In this document: positions 1 through 6,196 of the stretch, piece after piece
Layout of the letters: the number at the start of each line of letters is the position of its first letter
Position numbering within the stretch: the first letter of the stretch is position 1
From: Actinopolyspora biskrensis
Lineage (GTDB): Bacteria > Actinomycetota > Actinomycetes > Mycobacteriales > Pseudonocardiaceae
Reading direction: 5' to 3'
NCBI RefSeq assembly: GCF_013408175.1
Contig: NZ_JACBYW010000007.1
Coordinates: 1-64,000, forward strand
Length of the DNA stretch: 64,000 nucleotides
Notes under the pieces: model-generated
Database searches by the model: none
Seen by the model: the letters and a program-made list of their open reading frames with translations, nothing else
What the model was told of the DNA's origin: nothing
Program-made: the position numbers and the translations under genes

Positions 1-104
1 AGGCCATGATCGTCACCGCCACCGGACAGCTCTACCTCTACGTCGACCCGTACACCCCCGAGCAGTGCCCGCACCACAGGTCGCAGGCCGCGAACGCGGT
101 CTGA
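1..104 (+). CDS. C-terminal end of a small unknown protein (gene cut by window edge)
   Basis: An open frame enters at the left edge and ends with TGA at 102-104. Its last 33 codons, reading AMIVTATGQLYLYVDPYTPE and onward, recur almost exactly at 1049-1150. Only the last two residues differ (AV against TI). The function is unknown. The near-identity over about 100 bases shows a recent duplication or a cassette-type array in which this gene begins each unit. The fragment has two histidines and a cysteine near the end (QCPHH), which could bind metal, but that is conjecture. Confidence 0.55.
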   Translation, partial: AMIVTATGQLYLYVDPYTPEQCPHHRSQAANAV

Positions 105-178
105 CGCCTCGCCCGTTCGGTGGTCGCTTCCGGCGGCGCCGAGCGGGCAGGTTCCCGGAAAGATCATAGGAGGTCAGT

Positions 179-316
179 ATGGGTAAGAAGGACAAGGACG
201 GCCTGTTCCCGGAACCGGAGAAGCCGTGCCAGCACAGGAATCGACGGCAGAACGAGCACCAGATCATCTGCAACGATTGCGGTGCCGTGCTCGGCGACGC
301 GCCGCACTACCACTAG
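179..316 (+). CDS. 45-aa protein with a zinc-ribbon-like Cys/His pattern
   Basis: ATG at 179 follows a strong ribosome site (AGGAGG, 169-174). The protein starts MGKKDKDGLF and carries a C-x2-H motif (CQHR) followed about 15 residues later by CNDCG. That spacing is typical of a small zinc ribbon. The N-terminus is lysine-rich and charged. It lies between the duplicated gene fragment and the 155-aa gene, 15 bases upstream of the latter, so the two are probably cotranscribed. It is too short for the usual ORF callers. Function is unknown; zinc binding is inferred only from the Cys/His spacing. Confidence 0.6.
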   Translation: MGKKDKDGLFPEPEKPCQHRNRRQNEHQIICNDCGAVLGDAPHYH

Positions 317-331
317 TGGGAGGATGCCGAT

Positions 332-799
332 ATGGCGCTGACCAGCTGGACCGACGTAACAGCCGGGAAACCGGTGCACCATCACTGCTACATGCGGATG
401 GAGTGGTCGACCGACGAGAAGCACTGGACCGACATCAGCCGCCAGTCTCCCGACCTGGTGGCGTGGTCGCCGGAGGACGCGCTCGCGTGGGTGCGGGATC
501 AGATCGAGGCGCACCGCGGCGAGGCCGAGGAGGCCTACGGCCGACGTGAGTGGATCGAGGAGGCGCTCGCGTCCTACACGCCGAACCCCGCGCCGCTTAC
601 CGCGGACAACCTCGACCGCTGGTCATACCTGACGAACACGCTGCGACAGGGCAACTGGAAGGTCAGCACTTTTCACCTGGCCTTCCGGAAGAACCTGGTG
701 CTGTGGTTTCTGCCGCACGAGGACGGCGCGTGCCGTGACCACGAGCGTCCGGCCGATCAGCCGTACCGGGCTCCGGGCGAGGTCGTCGAGGTCGCGTAA
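332..799 (+). CDS. Hypothetical protein, 155 aa
   Basis: ATG at 332 is preceded by GGGAGG. The protein is soluble, acidic and rich in tryptophan (for example MRMEWSTDEKHWTDISRQ near residue 25 and ALAWVRDQIEAH near 55). I see no signal peptide or membrane segment and do not recognise a family. It follows the 45-aa gene closely, and a GC-rich intrinsic terminator lies about 55 bases after its stop, so the two genes form a short transcription unit. The setting, next to a toxin/immunity pair, suggests accessory or conflict-related DNA, but no function can be assigned. Confidence 0.6.
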   Translation: MALTSWTDVTAGKPVHHHCYMRMEWSTDEKHWTDISRQSPDLVAWSPEDALAWVRDQIEAHRGEAEEAYGRREWIEEALASYTPNPAPLTADNLDRWSYLTNTLRQGNWKVSTFHLAFRKNLVLWFLPHEDGACRDHERPADQPYRAPGEVVEVA

Positions 800-853
800 C
801 CGGTGTCCGTATTATACTGGTGACGTACTCACGGGTGCGGATGCGATGGGAAC

Positions 854-875
854 CCCCGGCTTCGGCCGGGGTTTT
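854..875 (+). terminator. Intrinsic terminator
   Basis: CCCCGGC, a TTCG tetraloop, GCCGGGG and then TTTT form a textbook hairpin with a U-run. It ends the unit holding the 45-aa and 155-aa genes. Confidence 0.8.
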
Positions 876-973
876 CGTGTGTGCGGGATGAACCGAGCCC
901 CGACCTCCGGCGCGGCCCCCGTCCACCACACCTTCCACGGAGACACCCATGACCGACCACCTTCCGACTGGGG

Positions 974-1150
974 GTGACCCTCGACGGTCCCGGAGTTCGT
1001 GACGCGGCCCGCGATCGGCACGCGTTGGCCTACGGGCTGTCCGTCGAGGCTATGATCGTCACCGCCACCGGACAGCTCTACCTCTACGTCGACCCGTACA
1101 CCCCCGAGCAGTGCCCGCACCACAGGTCGCAGGCCGCGAACACGATCTGA
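974..1150 (+). CDS. Small protein (58 aa), second copy of the gene end at position 1; possibly frameshifted
   Basis: The frame ending with TGA at 1148-1150 reads VTLDGPGVRDAARDRHALAY and continues into the block shared with 1-104. The only start found in this frame is GTG 974. A better-looking ATG at 949 (MTDHLPTGG) is in another frame and stops at 1002. Both frames meet in a run of five G at 970-974; four G would join them into one protein of about 67 residues. The gene may therefore carry a one-base frameshift, or GTG 974 is the true start. It precedes the deaminase toxin gene by 30 bases. Function is unknown. Confidence 0.45.
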   Translation: MTLDGPGVRDAARDRHALAYGLSVEAMIVTATGQLYLYVDPYTPEQCPHHRSQAANTI

Positions 1151-1180
1151 CTGTCATCCCGGGCTGATAGGAGACCGGTG

Positions 1181-2047
1181 ATGCGCGACGACATCCGGAA
1201 ACGACTCCCGCAGATCACCGAGGCCACCCCCACCGACGAACTACCGGCAGCGATGCGGGCCACCGAGCACGTCCGGACCTTTTCCGCCGTCCTGCAGGAG
1301 CCCGCCATGTCCGCTGTGGAGGAGATGGGCAACACCCTCGCCGGGATGCTCGGACGATTACCGCCGGAGCAGCTGCACCAGGCCCCCGCCTGGATCGAGG
1401 AATACGCCCTGCCCACCCTGACCGAAGTCGGTGAAGGCAGCACCTCGTCCGAACTGGCCGAGGCCTACGCTTCGTTCGAACGGGCACGGGAATTGATCGA
1501 CGACGTGCTCGCCCTGTCCGACAACACCCGAGAACACCTGATCAACTACCTCGCCACCCTCGGCGTGCACGGCGAGAAACCCCCGCCGAGCCTGCCGCAC
1601 CCGTCCACGCTGGGCCGCGTTCCTATCGACACGGCCCGGGACCGCTCCTGGATCGACCAGATCCGCGAACGGCTACCGCGCTATGAGGGTGGTCAAACAT
1701 CCGGGCTCATCTACGACCAGGACGGCAACGAGCAGATTCTGGTCAGTGGTCGAGATCGAGAACTATCCGACCGCATACGTCTCGCTCTTGACACGTCGAG
1801 CGTGTATCCCCCACATCGAGGAGATGCGTCCCCGGTGGTCGACACCCACGTCGAAGCGAAGTACGCCCAACGGATGAAAGAGGCAGGGCAGACTTACGGC
1901 GTCGTTGTGCTGAACAATCGTATGTGTCCTGATCCGTGGGGTTGTCATGCTGCGGTACGAGCCATCCTGCCTCGTGGATCAACACTGGCCGTGTGGGAAC
2001 CAGGAGAGTCACGCCCCATCGAAATACGTGGAGAGGAAGCACCATGA
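1181..2047 (+). CDS. DddA/SCP1.201-like deaminase toxin
   Basis: 288 aa from ATG 1181 (ATAGGAGA at 1167-1174; an adjacent GTG 1178 is an alternative). Residues 1-135 are predicted helical with no known domain. From about residue 160 the protein matches the SCP1.201-like deaminase fold: a GGQTSGL strand, HVEAK (H223, E225 as zinc ligand and proton shuttle), then C249 and C255 in MCPDPWGC, followed by LPRGSTLAV. These are the zinc-deaminase residues of the family that includes the double-stranded-DNA cytidine deaminase DddA. The stop overlaps the next gene (ATGA), whose product looks like an Imm1 protein, the usual partner. There is no signal peptide or WXG domain, so the delivery route is unclear. 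Family call is fairly sure; the nucleic-acid substrate is inference. Confidence 0.82.
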   Translation: MRDDIRKRLPQITEATPTDELPAAMRATEHVRTFSAVLQEPAMSAVEEMGNTLAGMLGRLPPEQLHQAPAWIEEYALPTLTEVGEGSTSSELAEAYASFERARELIDDVLALSDNTREHLINYLATLGVHGEKPPPSLPHPSTLGRVPIDTARDRSWIDQIRERLPRYEGGQTSGLIYDQDGNEQILVSGRDRELSDRIRLALDTSSVYPPHRGDASPVVDTHVEAKYAQRMKEAGQTYGVVVLNNRMCPDPWGCHAAVRAILPRGSTLAVWEPGESRPIEIRGEEAP

Positions 2048-2505
2048 CCACCATCGAAACGGGGACCGTCATAACCGGAGTCCTCGGCCACGAATTCCAC
2101 TACGCACGCACCCCCGAGGAAACCGCCGACCTCGTCGAGACCGTCCTCAATACGCGGTACTCCCAGATCTATGTGTGGGACAGGCCTTGCTTGAGCTTCC
2201 GCGACGAAAACGGTCCGTCTTTCCCACACGCGAGAGTTCGCATCACCGTCGCTCCCGACGACGGTTGGGGCGCGCTCAACCACATGGACGCACGTCCCGA
2301 AGCGGTCAACGGTGAGGCTGTGGATTCCTACAACCCACACGCCACCGAGGAGATGCCAGCGTTGCTGTTCGATCCTGAAGGGCAGCTGTTCTTCCCCGCC
2401 TCGGCCTCGCTGCCACTCGACCAGGCACGCCAAGCCATCACCGAATACTGCCGCACCGGACAGCGCCCGAGCTGCGTGCAGTGGCAACCCGGCCAGTGGT
2501 ACTGA
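2044..2505 (+). CDS. Imm1-family immunity protein
   Basis: 153 aa. ATG 2044 lies inside the toxin stop (ATGA), so translation is coupled. The sequence has the hallmarks of Imm1: a beta-rich protein with ITVAPDDGWGALNHMD at about residue 75, SYNPHATEE near 103, and a C-terminal helix with ITEYCRTGQRP followed by VQWQPGQW. Imm1 proteins are known to neutralise SCP1.201-type deaminases in polymorphic toxin systems. Here it would protect the producer from the 1181-2047 deaminase by direct binding in the cytoplasm. The pairing comes from family knowledge plus gene overlap; no binding evidence is available. Confidence 0.82.
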   Translation: MTTIETGTVITGVLGHEFHYARTPEETADLVETVLNTRYSQIYVWDRPCLSFRDENGPSFPHARVRITVAPDDGWGALNHMDARPEAVNGEAVDSYNPHATEEMPALLFDPEGQLFFPASASLPLDQARQAITEYCRTGQRPSCVQWQPGQWY

Positions 2506-2577
2506 CCCCTCCTCGCTCCCGGAACAGAAGTGGTTCCCGCAGCGGGAAAGCGCTGCCAAGACCGCAGGTCACCGAAC

Positions 2578-2662
2578 AGGCCCCGCGCACGCGGGTATAG
2601 ACCGCGCCCCGGTCTCCACATCGGACGGCCGGGGGTAGGCCCCGCGCACGCGGGGATAGACC
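2578..2662. CRISPR. Two-repeat CRISPR-like remnant (type I-E-like repeat)
   Basis: Two 26-base units (2578-2603 and 2637-2662) differ at one base and have the palindromic core CCCCGCGCACGCGGGG followed by ATAGACC. A 33-base unique segment separates them. Repeat and spacer sizes, and the palindrome, fit actinobacterial type I-E arrays. Translations of the opposite strand show the SPRARG-type peptides typical of such repeats. There are no cas genes in the window, and flanking sequence holds at most badly decayed copies, so this is an orphan or eroding array. A chance pair of hairpins remains possible. Confidence 0.5.
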
Positions 2663-2699
2663 ACGCTCCCGGTGCGCCAACCGCGGCGGGAAGGCCCGG

Positions 2700-3347
2700 T
2701 CAGACGTAGGCGCAGCTGGTGTGGACCGGCTCGGTCGGAGCCGGTGAGCTCCCCTGCTCGGGAGCGGTGCATCCGGTGCGTACGAACTCGCCCTCGAACT
2801 CGAGGTAGGTCTCCCAGTACTGGGGGGCTTCCGCGTAGTTCGGCTCGTAGGTGCTCTGCCGGAGCGCCACGTCCGGGCGACCGTTGCCGTCGAGCTGCCG
2901 CAGGGTGGCCCCGGGGGCGTTGCCCCGGACGTCGCTGCTGCGCACTATCCCCTCCTCGCCCAGGAGCAGGGTGGACAGCGCGCCCGTGCCGTGCGCTCCG
3001 GTGTGGTAGGTGACAGCGCAGCGCTGGGCGTCTCCCTCCCAGCCGCAGTCCGCGTCCCGGACCCTCTTGTGCTCCAGTTCGAGCGTGTCGTGAACGCTTC
3101 CGCCCGAGTAGTAGGCGAGCACGCTGTCTCCCCCGGGGACGGAGCTGTCGCGCCAACCGGCGAAGTGGACGTCGTGCGGCAGTGAGAGCTCGAAGACCCG
3201 CTCGCAGTCGGTCGCGCACTCCGGCGGCGGGGGCAGCGTCGCCGACTCGGTGGCACCGGCTCCCGGTGTGGTCGTCACGGACAGGGCCGCGGTCAGCGCG
3301 GCCACTCCCAATCCGGCCAGTGCGGTGCGGATTCGTGGGAAGCGCAT
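2700..3347 (-). CDS. Secreted hypothetical protein, 215 aa
   Basis: The N-terminus (MRFPRIRTALAGLGVAALTA, then a further hydrophobic stretch to AGATES) is a classic Sec signal peptide with cleavage expected near residue 33. The mature part has six cysteines in a pattern suggesting disulfides (PECATDCER, DADCGWEG, QRCAVTYH, RTGCTAPE, HTSCAYV) and no recognised domain. It sits beside a secreted LPMO gene on the same strand but behind that gene's terminator, so it is likely transcribed separately. Function is unknown. Confidence 0.7.
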   Translation of the reverse strand: MRFPRIRTALAGLGVAALTAALSVTTTPGAGATESATLPPPPECATDCERVFELSLPHDVHFAGWRDSSVPGGDSVLAYYSGGSVHDTLELEHKRVRDADCGWEGDAQRCAVTYHTGAHGTGALSTLLLGEEGIVRSSDVRGNAPGATLRQLDGNGRPDVALRQSTYEPNYAEAPQYWETYLEFEGEFVRTGCTAPEQGSSPAPTEPVHTSCAYV

Positions 3348-3531
3348 CGTCGAACCTTTCGTTTTCCGCGTTGTCTGCTCCGGTGAGGGGACGGGTTCGC
3401 GGACCGATCGGTTGGCCGGAGGTGGATCAGTTCATTCTTTCGTGGGCGACGGGACGCGCCCGGAGCTCGTAGCGGAACGGTTCGTCCGGTTCGGGCGCGC
3501 GTCCCGCGCGGGCCGCCCGGGAAGGGGGCGG

Positions 3532-3572
3532 ACCGCGCCCCGGCACCGCAACGGGGGACGCCGGGGCGCGGT
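3532..3572 (-). terminator. Terminator-like hairpin after the LPMO gene
   Basis: ACCGCGCCCCGGC (3532-3544) pairs with GCCGGGGCGCGGT (3560-3572), a 13-bp perfect stem with a 15-base loop. It lies about 30 bases past the LPMO stop on the minus strand. There is no strong U-run, as is common in actinomycete terminators. Confidence 0.6.
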
Positions 3573-3600
3573 TCCGCTGTGCGGGCACCCTACATCGGGG

Positions 3601-4209
3601 TCAGCCGAAGTTCACGTCCGAGCACGTGTAGAAGGCGTTGCTCGTGTCCGCGACCTCCCAGACACCGAAGATCAGGTGCTTGCCGCTCTTGTCGGAGGGC
3701 AGCTGCCCGGTGTGGGTGACGGTGAAGTCGGGCTGCCTGCCGTTGTAGTCCTCGGTGTGGAACGGCTGGAGCTCGAGCTGGTCCCTGGTCAGCGGCTGGC
3801 TCGGGTCGTAGCTGTCCTTCGTGATGAAGTACCGGAACGACTCGGTGGAGTGGGCCGCGGTGAGCTCCCAGCGGAACTGCAGGTTCTGGCCCGCGGACAC
3901 GTCGGTCGCGGGCCAGTTGCCGTTGCGCGGTTCGTCGAGCTCGGAGAAGCGGCTGTTCCCCCCGCTGCAGAGGTTGCCGTCGGCCGGGCCGCCGGAGGGG
4001 AAGTTGCCGGGGCCTTCCACGCTCTGCGGCTCCCACTGGATGGCGCCGCAGTTGCTGACCGTGCCGTCGGCACACAGCGCCTGCCTGCTCATCGGGTTCT
4101 GCGTGTAGCCGTGCCCCGAGGCGGCACCCGCGGTGAGCATGGGCAGCGCCAGCGGAACGATGCCGAACGCGGCTATCCCCATCGCCCGTTTGATGCGCTT
4201 GGTGAGCAT
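3601..4209 (-). CDS. AA10 lytic polysaccharide monooxygenase (chitin/cellulose-active, secreted)
   Basis: 202 aa with a signal peptide ending ...TAGAASG just before H33. Cleavage there exposes the N-terminal histidine of the copper histidine brace (HGYTQNPMSRQALCADG). The second brace residue is H120 in ELTAAHSTESF. Other AA10 marks are GNFPSGGPADGNLCSGG, RYFITKD and the C-terminal FYTCSDVNFG. It is a single-domain AA10 enzyme without a carbohydrate-binding module. Such enzymes oxidatively cleave crystalline chitin or cellulose outside the cell. The two DasR-like boxes upstream point to chitin/GlcNAc control. Confidence 0.9.
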   Translation of the reverse strand: MLTKRIKRAMGIAAFGIVPLALPMLTAGAASGHGYTQNPMSRQALCADGTVSNCGAIQWEPQSVEGPGNFPSGGPADGNLCSGGNSRFSELDEPRNGNWPATDVSAGQNLQFRWELTAAHSTESFRYFITKDSYDPSQPLTRDQLELQPFHTEDYNGRQPDFTVTHTGQLPSDKSGKHLIFGVWEVADTSNAFYTCSDVNFG

Positions 4210-4586
4210 GGTTACTCCCTTCTTCGCTTTCCGTAGTCGGAAAAGCTACGGATGCCGTCCCGGCCGTGGACAGCTCCGTTTCGAGTAACTCACTGGGGTT
4301 GATCACCATCACTTTGGTCCAGACCTAATAACCGGTTATGGTCTAGACCTATACTCCGTTCGGGGGAGTGCGCCACTCTGACGGAGGGGTGTCCGGATCG
4401 TCTTTTGCGGGGTTCCGGCACTGCGCCGATCTCCTGGGAACGGTTCGCTCATCGCGGGGAGCGGCCCCAGGGGAGAGGGGTTCCGAACCGGAGGAACGGT
4501 CCGTCTCCGGGGTTCGGTGCTCTGCTCTTCGGGGGCTCCGAAGCCGCGGGGAACCGGCCCGGGGGTCGAAGGAGGGGATCCAAGAA
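4210..4586. other. Intergenic region upstream of the LPMO gene
   Basis: No gene was found. The part nearest the LPMO start is AT-richer than the surroundings and holds the two DasR-like boxes at 4315-4350. The rest, up to the tRNA terminator, shows no clear structure. Confidence 0.5.
4315..4350. promoter_or_regulatory. Two DasR/chitinase-type operator repeats
   Basis: TGGTCCAGACCT (4315-4326) and TGGTCTAGACCT (4339-4350) are direct repeats 24 bp apart, about 106-141 bp upstream of the LPMO start. They match the 12-bp direct repeats known in Streptomyces chitinase promoters and the core of the DasR responsive element (TGGTCTAGACCA). Repression by DasR, relieved by glucosamine-6-phosphate, is inferred from this match. 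Confidence 0.8.
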
Positions 4587-4623
4587 GACGAGCCCGCCGG
4601 GCTTTTACACCGACGGGCTCGTC
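4587..4623 (-). terminator. Terminator downstream of tRNA-Gly
   Basis: GACGAGCCCG (4587-4596) pairs with CGGGCTCGTC (4614-4623). On the minus strand the stem is followed by a T-rich TTCTT tract. It starts five bases past the tRNA 3' end. Confidence 0.75.
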
Positions 4624-4627
4624 ACCG

Positions 4628-4699
4628 AGCGGATGACGGGATTCGAACCCGCGACCCTCAGCTTGGCAAGCTGATGCGCTACCGCTGCGCTACATCCGC
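4628..4699 (-). tRNA. tRNA-Gly (anticodon GCC)
   Basis: The minus strand folds into a full cloverleaf. The acceptor stem is GCGGATG with CATCCGC plus discriminator T. The anticodon arm is CAGCT-TGCCA-AGCTG with GCC as anticodon, and the T-arm contains GGTTCGAATCC. CCA is not encoded. It stands alone with its own terminator. Confidence 0.95.
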
Positions 4700-4887
4700 G
4701 TTGAACCGGCCCAGCGACCGCTTCGGCGACTACTGTACTTCATGCCCGCGGCGGCTTCGCAGGGGGGGTGTGGAACGGCCTCGGGCCGGGACGGGCCAGG
4801 GGCTGCTCGGCCCGGCGCGGTGCGAGCAGGAGGGGTCCGCTCCGGCGAGCACCCCGGTGACCGGACGACCGGAACGGAGGGGCTCCG

Positions 4888-5289
4888 TCAGGAGGGACCC
4901 GCGCGGGTCGGTTCGATGCGCAGCACCACCCTGTTCTCGGCGCGCATCGCGGCGCGGTACTGCTCCCAGTCCTCGTGCTCACCTGATATGGAGCGGTAGT
5001 ACTCCTCGAGCAGCGGCATGGCCTCGGGCAGCCGCACGATCTCGGTCCTGCCCTCCACCTGGACCCATCTTCCGAAGAACTCGTCGGGCAGCACGCACAG
5101 CCACGCCCTGTCGTCTCTGGCCAGATTGGCCACCTTGGCCGTGTTGGCCGTGGTGCTGATGACGATCCTTCCCTCGGAGTCCACAGTGGCCAAAACGGGG
5201 CTCTGCTGCGGCGTTCCGTCGGAGCGCGCGGTGGCCAGCACCGCGTGGTGCTGTTCGCGCACTATCGAGCGAGCGTGCTCCGGGTCCAT
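4888..5289 (-). CDS. PPOX-class (F420/FMN-type) pyridoxamine-5'-phosphate-oxidase-like protein
   Basis: 133 aa from ATG 5289 (MDPEHARSIVREQHHAVLAT). This is the split-barrel flavin fold: a short N-terminal helix, then strands with SDGTPQQSPVLATVD and IVISTTANTAKVANLARDD, a core WVQVEGRTEIVRLPEA, and a C-terminal YRAAMRAENRVVLRIEPTR. The pattern is close to the small F420-dependent PPOX proteins common in actinobacteria. Such proteins reduce or bind F420 or FMN with varied small-molecule substrates, so the exact substrate cannot be told. It is a single gene in the opposite direction to its right-hand neighbour. Confidence 0.75.
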   Translation of the reverse strand: MDPEHARSIVREQHHAVLATARSDGTPQQSPVLATVDSEGRIVISTTANTAKVANLARDDRAWLCVLPDEFFGRWVQVEGRTEIVRLPEAMPLLEEYYRSISGEHEDWEQYRAAMRAENRVVLRIEPTRAGPS

Positions 5290-5486
5290 GTCTCCCCCTC
5301 GGGCGGTGGTGCCCGCCTCGTGGACGTGTCGGTTCCGACCCTTCCTCCGGAAGAGTAAAGCCGGGCCGGGAAGGGGCGCATTCACAGGCCGTGCGCGGTA
5401 CGGTGTCCCCGAATGCTGATCGAGCCGGAGGCGGGCGACCCCGAAGGCGGGCAGGCGAAGTCCCGGCCCAGTGCGTGGAGGCGGCG

Positions 5487-5924
5487 ATGAACCGCGCGGT
5501 GCGTGGATCCGACGGTCGAAAGTGGAACTTGCGGACCAGCATCGAGTGGAGCGACCCACTCATGGTCGACGAGTGGGAGCACGACGTCAGCGGTGGTCGT
5601 TCCCCCGGGGTCGTGATGAGCTCGGTCGTGTTGATCCTGGTCGTCGCTTTTCTGGTCTGGACTCCTTCCGAGGTGCTGATTCCCGGCTGGCTGGTGCTGG
5701 CGCTGCTGCTGCTCGTGCTGTTCTTCCCCGTGCGCTGGTTGCTGCGCAGGCCGTGGTCGATCATCGCCGAGACGCCGGGGGACACGGACGAACATCCGCC
5801 GGAGCGCTGGGTCGGCGTCGTGCGCGGGACGCTCACGGCGCGTCAGGAAGGCGCTCGGGTGGCACGCAACATCGAGGTCTACGCCGAACCGGACATGAAC
5901 GGCCCGCTTCAGCCGGTCGAGTGA
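5487..5924 (+). CDS. Small membrane protein, 145 aa
   Basis: ATG 5487 begins MNRAVRGSDGRKWNLRTS. Two adjacent membrane segments (SSVVLILVVAFLVW and WLVLALLLLVLFFPVRWLL, about residues 45-90) are followed by a cytoplasmic tail with RRPWSIIAETPGD and PPERWVGVVRGTLTARQEG. The end is EPDMNGPLQPVE. I recognise it as an actinobacterial conserved membrane protein type but can assign no function. It precedes the LytS-like kinase by 270 bp and is not evidently linked to it. Confidence 0.65.
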   Translation: MNRAVRGSDGRKWNLRTSIEWSDPLMVDEWEHDVSGGRSPGVVMSSVVLILVVAFLVWTPSEVLIPGWLVLALLLLVLFFPVRWLLRRPWSIIAETPGDTDEHPPERWVGVVRGTLTARQEGARVARNIEVYAEPDMNGPLQPVE

Positions 5925-6196
5925 GGAAGGCCCGCGCCGGTCGGCCGGGAGCGCCGTGGAATTCGCGCGGTGATCGGTACTCATACGAACGGGTGGGGTT
6001 TTTCCGGTTCGGATCTCCCGGTGCGGGTGCTCGGGTGCGAGTGTTTCCGGAACGGCTTCGGGTAGCTGTGAATCTCACTCGATCGTGGGCTTGTTTTCCG
6101 TTCCGCGGAAGGAGTGCGAACCGCTCACCGACGCCGGCGGTGCACTGATCGTGATGTCCTTGCCTCCGCGGGTGATATCCGGTGAACATGTGAAGC

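Noticed and set aside
2521-2560. Possible third CRISPR-like repeat upstream (GTGGTTCCCGCAGCGGGAAA)
   Set aside because: Wrong distance and too few matching bases; a short dyad only.
3250-4236. 328-codon plus-strand frame opposite the LPMO
   Set aside because: Val/Gly/Arg-rich shadow of the AA10 gene; no motif.
4405-4674. 89-codon plus-strand frame ending MTGFEPATLSLAS
   Set aside because: The end is the well-known false translation of a tRNA gene (here tRNA-Gly on the other strand).
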